Positions 12,093 through 20,559 of a DNA stretch of 32,500 bases are shown piece by piece. The stretch is from Halisarca cf. caerulea. Taxonomy: Eukaryota; Porifera; Demospongiae; Chondrillida; Halisarcidae. The first letter of the stretch is position 1. Every line of letters begins with the position of its first letter. The notes under the pieces are model-generated. The model worked only from the letters and a program-made list of their open reading frames with translations, made no database searches and had not been told where the DNA came from. The stretch spans positions 2,805,001 to 2,837,500 of the forward strand of contig CAUJGJ010000397.1 of assembly GCA_963170055.1 (NCBI GenBank), given 5' to 3'. The position numbers and the translations under genes were made by a program.

Positions 12093-12655
12093 CACACACA
12101 CACACACTTATATATGTACTTCATCGATCCGTACTTGTATACTTTACTCCTTGTATATTTTACTTGTATATTTTACAGCACTCAGTTGGAAGAGACAGCT
12201 TCGTAGATCACATCTACCCCAAGACATGCAAGAAGTTTACTTAGACAACTTTCATTGCTAAGCCTTGTTTATTATATCCCATGTTCTTATTGTATACTTT
12301 CACATCCAGCCCACTCTAGTACATGCATACTGTATATTGGAAAATGTTTGTGACATGCCTTGTGTGTACACAAGGCATGTCACAAACATTTTATGACAAC
12401 TGTACCACCCTTGTGTGTACATTGTATGCACACATGCGCACACACACACACGCGCACACACACACACACACACGCACGTATATGTACTTCATCGATCCGT
12501 ACTTGTATACTTTACTCCTTGTATTCTAGCATAGACTGGACTGCATTGGATTTTACAGCACTCAGTTGGAAGAGACAGCTTCGTAGATCTCGTCTACCCC
12601 AAGACATGCTAGAAGTTTACTTAGACAACTTTCATTGCTAAGCCTTGTTTATTAA
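12032..12655. repeat. Direct duplication of about 240 bp with CA microsatellites
   Basis: Copy 1 is 12032-12278 and copy 2 is 12422-12655. Each has a (CA)n tract, then tgtacttcatcgatccgtac, and later cactcagttggaagagacag to agccttgtttatta. The copies differ mainly in CA length and in a short insert at about 12525-12550. Copy 2 is cut after tttatta by the insertion described at 12655. Confidence 0.85.
12341..12392. repeat. Perfect 25-bp palindrome
   Basis: The arms run from aaaatgtttgtgacatgcct to tgtgt and back, with a 2-base centre (GT). It lies between the two copies of the direct duplication, so it may mark an inverted junction formed during the duplication. Confidence 0.9.
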
Positions 12656-13116
12656 GGATCGTGCAAAAAGCCATTATCAAAAAAGGATTCTCCAAAAACA
12701 CTTGGAACAAGGTTAAGTTGAAAAACCGGTACAGGACTAGGTGGGCAAAGGGCAAGACAGGCATAGGGCTAGACGAGCATAGGGCTACACATGCATGAGG
12801 CTAGATGGGCATAGGGCTAGACAGAGTTTAATTGGACTGAATGTACACTGTGCAAATTCCTACATCCCGCATGTGCAGCACATTATACAGTACATATGTG
12901 CTGCGGGATGTAGGAATTTGCACAGTGTACATTCAGTCCAATTAAACTCTGTCTAGCCCTATGCCCATCTAGCCTCATGCATGTGTAGCCCTATGCTCGT
13001 CTAGCCCTATGCCTGTCTTGCCCTTTGCCCACCTAGTCCTGTACCGGTTTTGCAACTTAACCTTGTTCCAAGTGTTTTGGAGAATCCTTTTTTGATAATG
13101 GCTTTTTGCACGATCC
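12656..13116. repeat. Long inverted repeat, arms about 220 bp, 14-base loop
   Basis: The left arm 12656-12882 starts ggatcgtgcaaaaagccatt and the right arm 12897-13116 ends aatggctttttgcacgatcc. The arms differ by only a few indels (an extra tgt near 12872, one extra A near 12697). Within each arm a (catagggctagac)-type motif repeats about four times. Any transcript would fold into a long near-perfect double-stranded RNA. The high arm identity indicates recent origin or ongoing conversion. Confidence 0.95.
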
Positions 13117-13389
13117 TGTGTCAATCCTACATCCTTGTACCATTTTTAAATGGTTTTTATACACCCTTGTTCGTGCGGTTTTTCCTTTTATAGCGAAATG
13201 GTTGCTTGAATAGGTTTCCACTACAGTTGAGAAGGAACACGATCAAATCTTGTAAGATAAAGAAACTAGAAATCTATGCAGTTATCTGACTAATATCAAT
13301 GTACCCATCTAGAAACAAATGATCGAACGAAAAGAGCGCTGAAGTCGATGATCATCGAAGTGCAGACCTTGTGCATGTACGCGTATGTC

Positions 13390-13440
13390 TAGTCTCGCGT
13401 AGTCATTTCGCCGATCCGAAAATGGCTGATCCGGCGAATG
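13390..13440. repeat. Solo end of the TAGTCTCGCG foldback family, plus small hairpin
   Basis: TAGTCTCGCGTAG at 13390 matches the left ends of the elements at 19590, 22434 and 27907. No matching right end follows. Just after it, catttcgccgatc (13406) and gatccggcgaatg form an imperfect hairpin. Confidence 0.5.
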
Positions 13441-13872
13441 TATGGGATTTGCCTATTAATTTTTTTCTCGCTTTAGAAGTGTAGGTATTGCTTCAAAACC
13501 TACAAAAGGCACTTCGCGCTAACAATGGGAGCTCACTGGCGAAAGATGAGACCTCTGGACCATTCGTGGCGACCTGTAGCCCAGTTCGAAAAAATGACGA
13601 GAAGAATAAGAATAATCTTAAAATGGTACTGGTGTTGCGTAGCCATACATTTTCGTCTAAAATTGCAAAGTTCTTTAAAGAAATTGGCCTACGAAGGGTT
13701 TTAACTACTTCATCTTATAGCTAGTGTGTCAAAAGGTACCAATATCACTTTTAAATGTTACTAACTGTACTGCATTGTTAGTTTTCAGACGAAAACAAAA
13801 TTTGCGCTAATGTATGGCGGCCATGTTTTTTCCGTGTCAATCCTACATATGGAGTACTACCGTACTCCATAA

Positions 13873-14245
13873 TATCCCATGTTCTTATTGTACTTTCATG
13901 CACATGCATGTACGTATGACATTGTATATACTTTTCCGTTTAAGTTGTAAACTTTTGTTATGACATTGTGTATGTAACTGTACATGTATGCAATATGTTA
14001 TTGTTAATATTACTGTATTCTGCTTTTACGTATAATTATAATATATAATATGAATGATGTCTGAATTGAAATAATAATTATACATGCAGCTGACAAAAAT
14101 TGATAATATAATTTGAATATATATACATATATATTATCCATTTAATTAAAATAAAACAGTCCATCTTATAAATATATACAAATTTTAAATATTGAATCAA
14201 AGTACATAATTATAATTACATACAGCTGAAATTTACAAAAAATAA
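13873..14245. other. No gene seen
   Basis: Very AT-rich DNA with no open frame or tandem unit. The stretch 13117-13847 before it also lacks a recognisable gene; a 78-codon open frame at 13488-13724 has no supporting motif. Confidence 0.5.
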
Positions 14246-14565
14246 CAAGTAATTCAAGTTAAAAACTCGTGGGGGCTGCCGCCCCACACACTCGAATTAC
14301 TTGCAAAACATTGAAGGGTTAGTGCACAGCTGAACATTCATTGAAGATACTGTTTATTGTAACTGGACGATTGTTTTGAAAACAATTGCCATATTTGGCA
14401 ATTGTTTTCAAAACAATTCCTATAACTCATTCCTGTATAAATTCATACTTCTCTATTACTATTATATAAATTCTCTATTATAAGACTTTTCTTCAAATCT
14501 ATATTATATATATATATATATATATCGGACGAGCGTTACACACCGGAAGTCCAAATGAAAACAAT
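14246..14565 (-). mobile_element. (TA)n-hairpin element, copy Y1
   Basis: Read left to right: hairpin A (14246-14303), a unique spacer, hairpin B (14370-14417; 22-bp perfect arms attgttttgaaaacaattgc..., 4-base loop), a spacer, (TA)n (about 14503-14524), then cggacgagcgttacacaccg and gaagtccaaatgaaaacaat. It is the reverse complement of the copy at 24.7-25.1 kb but lacks that copy's third hairpin, so this end is truncated. Confidence 0.85.
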
Positions 14566-14579
14566 AAACAATAAATAAC

Positions 14580-14838
14580 TTACAAACTTAAGCTTTTTTC
14601 GCATTGAAAAAGTGATGCACCTATATAGAGGGGTGAAAGAAATATTATACATAATGTAATATTATACGTGTGTTTATTTGTATACATATCGTGCATATGT
14701 ATATACATTACACAGTATATTGTGTTGCAATTGTCTAAAATATACTGCACATACATGTAATACAAGTCAAAGTGGATCATAAATAGCTATATATAACTTT
14801 AGATGTATTACTGAAAGGACTGTTGCCAAGGTTACTTC
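14580..14838. other. No gene seen
   Basis: AT-rich DNA between a repeat element and the promoter region of the CCCH gene. Confidence 0.5.
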
Positions 14839-14886
14839 AAATCGGACCTAGTTGTAAAATTCGACAATTACAACTAGGTCCGATTT
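14839..14886. promoter_or_regulatory. 19-bp perfect palindrome upstream of the CCCH gene
   Basis: AAATCGGACCTAGTTGTAA and its exact reverse complement are separated by 10 bases. The right arm ends 53 bp before the start codon of the zinc-finger gene, so it falls in the promoter or 5' leader. It could be a regulatory stem-loop, a dimeric binding site or a tiny foldback insertion. Function is inference. Confidence 0.5.
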
Positions 14887-14939
14887 CGTCCTTTACATGT
14901 AAATAAAAGCCAAAGCAAAAACGCATGTCATTAGCAAAA

Positions 14940-15334
14940 ATGGCAGAGAAGATTACCGTCATCATTGAGAATATGGCGAGTAATGCTATAACGATTTCAA
15001 AGCCCCAAGAAAAGAAGCCTCACGTTAAGTCTAAAGGTAAAATAAGAAGTAGAAGACGTGAATTTAAGATAGTCGCTTACCTCTATCTCCAATCTTTCTC
15101 GTAGCATCGAAGAAGCGTCCTCGCAACGACAGAAGAACAGCACTATGTCATTACCAGGACAAGTGCCGTTTTTCGGCAGATGAATGCCATTACCTGCACG
15201 TCGCACCGGAGCAGCTTGAAGGAAAGAAACGCCCATACAAGATTTGCTTCCACCACCCTAGCTGTACAAAGGAAATGTGCCGATTTGTTCACTTGAGCGA
15301 ATCGCAGATGAAGAAGAAGAAGAAGGAACATTGA
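14940..15334 (+). CDS. Small two-exon CCCH zinc-finger protein
   Basis: Exon 1 is 14940-15036 (MAEKITVIIENMASNAIT...) and exon 2 is 15105-15334. The 68-bp intron has gtaaaa/ctcgtag borders in phase 1, and codons join cleanly. The product is 108 residues: an N-terminal Lys-rich linker, then two CCCH fingers, C-x5-C-x6-C-x3-H (CHYQDKCRFSADECHYLH) and C-x5-C-x4-C-x3-H (CFHHPSCTKEMCRFVH), and a Lys-rich tail MKKKKKEH. CCCH fingers usually bind single-stranded RNA, so an RNA-binding role is likely, but I cannot assign a named family. Neither exon reads as a long open frame alone, so the gene is easy to miss. The intact frame, good splice sites and a poly(A) signal 37 bp after the stop suggest a live gene between two repeat blocks. 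Confidence 0.8.
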
Positions 15335-15370
15335 AGGGGTGGTGCCAACAAAACGGCTTTTCTCAAAGCC

Positions 15371-15376
15371 AATAAA
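15371..15376 (+). terminator. Poly(A) signal AATAAA of the CCCH gene
   Basis: Canonical AATAAA 37 bp downstream of the TGA at 15332-15334, implying a very short 3' UTR. Confidence 0.7.
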
Positions 15377-15555
15377 GATCCTAAGACTTCACCAACGTTG
15401 AGGCCATTTTTATTTTCTTCCGCGCGTCTTCTGATGACGTATGAATACGTTTCACTTCAGCTGATCGTGACGTACTCGGAAAAGGTGATGCATTCCTTTA
15501 ATTCCAGTACTTTGTCACCTAAAATCCCCAATGTCTGAGACCAACTATAATGGCC

Positions 15556-15601
15556 CTGTGTGTGTGTGTGTACACGTACATGTGTTTGCATGCATGCATG
15601 A

Positions 15602-15688
<87 letters not shown>
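15556..15688. repeat. (GT)n microsatellite
   Basis: The GT array includes the block shared exactly with about 6683-6745. The 74-bp satellite follows directly. Confidence 0.95.
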
Positions 15689-15691
15689 GTG

Positions 15692-16620
15692 TGACAACAA
15701 CTATTTTCGGGGAGACCTGAACATCACAAAAATTGCAGTACATCTGGTCTTTCCTGTACTTAGGAAAGCAGCAGTTCTATATGGGGAGACCTGAACGTCA
15801 GGAAACTTGTAGTACATTCAGTCTTTCCTGTACTTAGGAAAGTAGCAGTTCTCTATGGGGAGACCTGAACGTCAGGAAAATTGCAGTACGTCTGGTCTTT
15901 CCTGTACATAGGAAAGCAACAGTTCCATATGCGGAGACCTGAATGTCAGGAAAATTGCAGTACGTCTGGTCTTTCCTGTACATAGGAAAGCAGCAGTTCT
16001 ATATGGGGAGACCTGAACGTCAGGAAACTTGTAGTACATTCTGTCTTTCCTGTACTTAGGAAAGTAGCAGTTCTATATGGGGAAACCTGAACGTCAGGAA
16101 AATTGCAGTACGTCTGGTCTTTCCTGTACATAGGAAAGCAACAGTTCCATATGCGGAGACCTGAACATCAGGAAAATTGCAGTACGTCTGGTCTTTCCTG
16201 TACATAGGAAAGCAACAGTTCTATATGGGGAGACCTGAAAGTCTGGAAAATTGCAGTACATCTGGTCTTTCCTGTACATAGGAAAGCAACAGTTCTATAT
16301 GGGGAGACCTGAAAGTCTGGAAAATTGCAGTACATCTGGTCTTTCCTGTACATAGGAAAGCAACAGTTCTATATGGGGAGACCTGAACGTCAGGAACATT
16401 GTAGTACATCTGGTCTTTCCTGTACATAGGAAAGCAACAGTTCTATATGGGGAGACCTGAACGTCAGGAACATTGTAGTATATCTGGTCTTTCCTGTACA
16501 TAGGAAAGCAACAGTTGTACATGGGGAGACCTGAATGTCAGGAAAATTGCAGTACATCTGGTCTTCCTGTATATAGGAAAGGTCCAGTTCTATATGGGGA
16601 GACCTGGACTTCAGGAAATC
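15692..16620. repeat. 74-bp satellite, about 13 copies
   Basis: ggggagacctgaa starts recur at 15709, 15783, 15857, 15931, 16005, 16079, 16153, 16227, 16301, 16375, 16449, 16523 and 16596. The unit contains two small foldbacks: ctttcct-gtacat-aggaaag and cctga-acg-tcagg. The minus strand is open over several stretches, but 74 is not a multiple of 3, so these frames are repeat artefacts. A larger relative of the first foldback (atacatttcct / aggaaatgtat, 16683-16710) closes the array at the LINE junction. Confidence 0.95.
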
Positions 16621-16704
16621 TGTAGAGTATGTGGACTGAAATTTACAGTTACTATGAAGGAAATGCCATCCATACCTGCTCTATACATTTCCTGTATTTA
16701 GGAA

Positions 16705-17608
16705 ATGTATGATTTTTTGCAGTGTGATATCTTATCGTGGAGTGATCATATTGAGATGGTTTGTAACAAGGTTACTCGTAGTCTCAGCCTTCTATGTCGC
16801 CTCTCTTGGTTTCTCCCTAGGCCTCTTCTTCTTCTCTACCTCAAATCATACATTCTTCCCCTATTTGACTATTGTGACAATGTGTGGTCTGTTTGCACTA
16901 AGGACGAAAGCAATCGGTTAGAAACCCTTTTAAACTTTGCGTGTAGAACTGTTCTTCACAAACGTAGAGGTGTTCTGCTTCTTCTGCCTGTAAAGAATTA
17001 GGTATATCAACTCTCTCTGCTAGATGGAAAATTCACTTGGCCCAAACTGTATACAAATGTGTATCTTCACAATCACCTACTTATCTTAGCAACCTTTTCT
17101 CCACTCCAACTTCTCAGTATAATACTACAGCATCTTCAACTTCTCAATTAAATCTTCCACGTTTGCGTACTTCCCTTGGACAGAAGGCATTTAGTTTTGT
17201 CGGCGCATCCATATGGTGGTCTCTTCCAAACAACATACGATGCTGTGCGGACTTTTCCGGGTATTCACAAGACTATGCGTAAATCACTTTTTGAACGATT
17301 AGCCCAGTATTTCTGTACACAACATGCATGCATGTGTTTTCACACACCAATCACCTTTAGTTATTTCATTGACAATAGTTATTATATTCCCCAAAACTGA
17401 TTGAATACTTTTATTGTTGTGTAATTCTGATCTCTCATTTATTTTATTTTTTTGCTGCATCTGAATTTTTTGGAATTTTTGTACTTCCTCCGTGTTTCTT
17501 TTGTGTTTTGCCTTTGTCCCTTTTTACCCTTTTTTTCTTTTCTGTGTGCCACTTATAGTAGACTATGGCTAAAGGTTCCCCAGGTTAAATAAGAATACCG
17601 GATACCTG
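16705..17608 (+). pseudogene. 3' end of a CR1/jockey-like LINE (reverse transcriptase C-terminus and 3' tail)
   Basis: Residues LSWSDHIEMVCNKVTRSL and YLKSYILPLFDYCDNVWS match the end of the thumb region of non-LTR reverse transcriptases. A frameshift near 16960 moves the frame to KELGISTLSARWKIHLAQ and on to LRTSLGQKAFSFVGASIWW, the usual C-terminal tail. Another shift near 17245 follows. The catalytic palm (FADD region) and endonuclease are missing, so the copy is 5' truncated, as LINE insertions usually are. The 3' UTR ends near 17608 in gataccTgatacctgat-type short repeats, typical of CR1/L2 tails. It abuts the Gypsy gag fragment and probably inserted into it. Confidence 0.8.
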
Positions 17609-17857
17609 ATACCTGATCGAACTGAGCTACCACTGTTTCATACTTTTTCTGTCGTTGTTACTGATATTAGTAGACATTAGAATTTCTTCAGTGTCTTGTC
17701 CCATGCAATACAATAACATTGAAACTTGGTGATTCTCATCTTCGGCCTTCAGACCAGAAGCTAGTCTGAACTGCTCGAATCGTCGTTTCCACTTCGGCCA
17801 TTCGTCTGGTTGCTTAAAATCAAAGGATGATGGAGGCTGCAAACGTACACTGGCCAT
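17609..17857 (-). pseudogene. Ty3/Gypsy gag N-terminal fragment
   Basis: Starts MASVRLQPPSSFDF, then DEWPKWKRRFEQFRLASG and VSMLLYCMGQDTEEIL. This is the well-known gag start of invertebrate Gypsy retrotransposons. The frame breaks near residue 71 by one base, and the gag-like sequence continues a short way in the next frame before it is cut off at the LINE 3' end. Gag forms the particle in which reverse transcription occurs. The primer-binding site and LTR lie directly upstream on the same strand. Confidence 0.75.
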
Positions 17858-17864
17858 TCTGGCA

Positions 17865-17882
17865 ATCCCACTTCTGACACCA
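17865..17882 (-). other. tRNA primer-binding site of the Gypsy fragment
   Basis: On the minus strand TGGTGTCAGAAGTGGGAT follows the presumed LTR end ...CACTACA directly and precedes the gag ATG by 7 bases. TGGTGTCAGAAGTGG is a common primer-binding site in animal Gypsy elements. Confidence 0.7.
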
Positions 17883-18126
17883 TGTAGTGTTTGGTATAGT
17901 CGTACATGCAGCTATCTTCCTAAGACGTTAAGTTCACCAGCAAAACAATTATTATTTAAAACTACTAACAACAGTTCTACAGTAACTACAACAACTCCTC
18001 ACTTGATACTCTAATCCCTAAGAACTAGATACATGTGGTACAACTGGTTATGACTAGTTACAACTCACTACTACAAGATCACACAAACACAACTAAAAGC
18101 CAACACTTAATTAGTTACAATAGTCG
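17883..18126 (-). mobile_element. Probable 5' LTR of the Gypsy fragment
   Basis: On the minus strand this stretch starts TGTAACTAATTAAG and ends CACTACA next to the primer-binding site, giving TG...CA borders and about 244 bp. There is no second LTR in the window, so the outer boundary is inferred from the TG dinucleotide alone. Confidence 0.5.
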
Positions 18127-18284
18127 TGTCCACACGCAATCCACTTTCAATGCGCATTGGCTAATTTGTGGTTAAAGCCGGAATCCAATTCGCATTAGAT
18201 TATCCAGCTTGATCCATTTTGTGTCCACACTGCTATTTGGGAATGGAAGGAATAACGCGCGAATCATCACGTGTCTCCAGAAAG

Positions 18285-19366
18285 ATGGCATTGTCTACAA
18301 TCGAGTTGTTTTTTATCAGTTGTCTAGTGTTTAAATTTCTTATGAATGTACATCGTCGACGTATTTATTTGGATAGAAATCGCCAACGATTGCAGTTTGA
18401 GCGTGCACGGGTGGCCAGGTACCGCTTTTTCCTAAGAAGGAGAATGCTGCGTCAACGGTGAGTGGTTTAGTAGCGAGTCACGAATGCTTAGCTTTACCTA
18501 CTACTTAGATTTATACCCGTGCATCTTAATTCATTTTACTAATAGTCCATATCATATCATCTTTCTGAAAATGTTTGCACTGTCGCTGATTTTCGACATA
18601 TACAGAGCAGATTTTGCTTCGCGCGTTACTTGGACCCGCGAGAGAAGTTTGCAGTGGTGGTCAAGTGTTTCCCGGAGCGTGGTGGACAATAGTTGGTGGA
18701 TAAACAACTTAAGAATGTCTCAATCAACTTTCATGTACATTTGTTGGCAAGTTGCTCCGTATATCAGCAAACATGCAACAGTAATGAAGGAACCAGTTGA
18801 GCTAGAAAGAAGAGTATATAGCTGTCACTATATGGAGACTAGCCACCAACATCGAGTATAGAACTCTTGGTGAATTATTCGGGCTTGGGCGGTCCACAGT
18901 AGGGAAGATTGTTCTTGAAACATGCGAGGCAATTGCACAGAATTTGCTTCAGGTCTATGTGCAATTCCCTAAGGATCAAGTGTTGTCACAAGTGATGCAT
19001 GGCTTTGAGAACAAGTCTGGCTTTCCTCAAGTTGCCGGTGCCATTGACGGGACACACATTCCCATCATACGACCTCAAGAGAATGCAACAGACTATTTTA
19101 ATCGTAAAGGGTATCATTCCTTGGTGATGCAAGCAGTTGTTGACTTTCGCGGCTTATTTACTGATGTGTATATAGGCTGGCCTGAACGAGTGCATGATGC
19201 ACGATTTTTTTCAAATTCAGACTTGTTTGCAAAAGGATCAGATGGACAACTCTTCCCAGATCAGACACGGCTAATAAATGGTTTCAACCTACCCATTGTA
19301 TTAGTTGGTGATCCTGCCTACCCTCTTCTACCTTGGGTAATGAAAGCATACCCTGAGTATGCTGGG
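18285..19366 (+). pseudogene. PIF/Harbinger transposase, 5' part
   Basis: Exon 1 is 18285-18457 (MALSTIELFF...), donor gtgagt in phase 2. Exon 2 starts at 18606 (RADFASRVTW). Within exon 2 a one-base shift near 18820 changes frame from ELERRV to AVTIWRLATNIEYRT. HTH-like ELFGLGRSTVGKIV is at about 18880. The DDE_Tnp_4 nuclease follows: first Asp in AGAIDGTHIPI (about 19037), then NRKGYHSLVMQAVVD, the second Asp in GWPERVHDARFF (about 19180), and VGDPAYPLLPW (about 19310). The frame ends shortly after LPWVMKAYPE, exactly where the inverted repeat at 19367 begins. The C-terminal third, with the catalytic Glu, is at 27559-27895. Harbinger elements cut and paste with a 3-bp TWA target; I could not define their ends here. 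Confidence 0.85.
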
Positions 19367-19370
19367 ATCG

Positions 19371-19486
19371 CATGTGGGACATGTCCATAAACTTGAAATC
19401 TAAGTGGAGGCGCCAATTAGCAAAAATTTCGCGACTTTAGATGGCTTCGCAACGAGATGTCATGTGACCAGCCCGTGACTTAGGAA
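19371..19486 (+). repeat. Dispersed repeat, copy 1 (second copy 31252-31366)
   Basis: catgtgggacatgtccataa ... gatggcttcgcaacgagatg tcatgtgaccag aligns along its length with 31252-31366. It is diverged, with most matches in the catgtggga start and the atgtcatgtgaccag end. Copy 1 starts inside the inverted repeat that bounds the 8.2 kb segment. Confidence 0.6.
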
Positions 19487-19589
19487 AATGTTGTTGTGCA
19501 CGTAAAGATTCCAAAACAGCCTTACATGATGTCAAAACTGCAAGATCGACAATTATTCCAGTCAAACGGCCTTCGGCTACAGTGAATCC

Positions 19590-19688
19590 TAGTCTCGCGT
19601 CTCCAGCCCCTTTCCGTTGACGACATCATAAACATTCTACAAAATTTCTAACAACATCAAAGAGAAAGAGGCTGGCTATGCGAAACTA
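19590..19688. mobile_element. Foldback MITE, TAGTCTCGCG family, 99 bp, 9-bp target duplication
   Basis: Ends TAGTCTCGCGTCTCCAGCCC and, in reverse, TAGTTTCGCATAGCCAGCC. Flanks agtgaatcc (left) and agtgaatct (right) match at 8 of 9 bases. Confidence 0.75.
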
Positions 19689-20028
19689 AGTGAATCTTAA
19701 GCCTTCGATCAAATTTGAACATGTCAGTAACTTCTGGTCTGGCTTACTTAGCTTGAGTTTCTTCGATCGATCTTTTCTCCTTCCGAAAAACATTTTCGAA
19801 AGCGATTCGGTTCGTATACAAGTGCGACCAAAGCAGAATTTAAAGAGATATCCGACGGCAAAAGGTTATGTATCAAAGATCAAAGGTACAAAAATAAAAG
19901 AGACTTCGTCTGTATTACACTTCACTTGCTACTTGACTCGACTTTTAGGTGACGTCACTTTAAATATCATGCGACGGTCATGTGACAAAATGGCTACCAG
20001 CTAGTTCTAGGCTAGTAAAAACTTTAAT

Positions 20029-20316
20029 GGCTGGGCGGCAGTGGGAAAAAGCCTATTGGCATACTTTTTTACATTTATTGGCTGTATTATAGGATAATAA
20101 ATATCTTCCATGATGGGGATTTTAATTCATTGCCTGATTTAGACGTTACAGGCGAAAAGGTGAGCTACCATGGTTTGAATTTGTGGTTTTTACCATTTTT
20201 CTCTAAAACTCTTAAAGAGATTTAAATCCCCAACGTGGAAGTTTTAGATACTTAGGTAAGGAACCTGTATACCAACATTTGTGCCCTTAGCTTAGAAGCT
20301 GCACTGCCACCCAGCC
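20029..20316. mobile_element. MITE with GGCTGGGCGGCAGTG terminal repeats, 288 bp
   Basis: GGCTGGGCGGCAGTG at 20029 and its near reverse complement CACTGCCACCCAGCC at 20302-20316 form the ends. A second inner pair, cttccatgatggggatttta (about 20107) and ttaaatccccaacgtggaag (about 20223), suggests a nested foldback. No coding capacity. Confidence 0.65.
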
Positions 20317-20477
20317 GTTTTTCGTGTTTTTATATGTTTAAGGAGAATACGCATACATTTCAAGGAACATAGAAAATTCTTTCAAGTTTGACATCGAACG
20401 AAAGGTAATGCAGCCATCTCCACAATGGTACTAGTTGTTAGAAGATAGCGCGTATTTGTAGCAAGAAATAAAACTAA

Positions 20478-20539
20478 CAAGTGATTCGAGTTTAAAAAAC
20501 TCGTGGGCCGCCTACGGCCCTGGAAACTCGAACCACTTG
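20478..20539 (+). repeat. Hairpin A element, 62 nt
   Basis: CAAGTGATTCGAGT ... ACTCGAACCACTTG around aactcgtgggccgcctacgg. It matches the reverse complement of 31072-31133 along its whole length, and the flank cttggaaatc is shared too. Related to hairpin A of the (TA)n elements. Confidence 0.85.
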
Positions 20540-20559
20540 GAAATCTTTCTAACGGACTC

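Larger units (their letters stand above)
12655..13872. mobile_element. 1.2 kb insertion of unknown class
   Basis: The sequence ...gccttgtttatta / tatcccatgttcttattgta is continuous at 12262-12295. In the second copy it is split: the left half ends at 12654 and the right half resumes at 13873. The inserted DNA starts with the long inverted repeat and ends with a 10-bp-arm hairpin (13848-13871, tatggagtac / gtactccata). The motif gtgtcaatcctaca occurs twice inside (13119 and 13834). The join is between A and T with no clear target duplication. A Helitron-like event is conceivable, but I see no TC start or CTRR end. Confidence 0.4.

Noticed and set aside
13488..13724. 78-codon open frame inside the insertion
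   Set aside because: No motif, codon pattern or splice context supports it.
12655..13872. Calling the insertion a Helitron
   Set aside because: The A/T join and terminal hairpin fit, but the TC start, CTRR end and any Rep/helicase sequence are missing.
15946..16522. Overlapping 61-75 codon minus-strand frames with MYRKDQ starts
   Set aside because: They arise from the 74-bp satellite; the unit length is not a multiple of 3, so no continuous protein exists.
15692..16620. CRISPR-like array
   Set aside because: Units are directly adjacent with no unique spacers, and the genome is eukaryotic.
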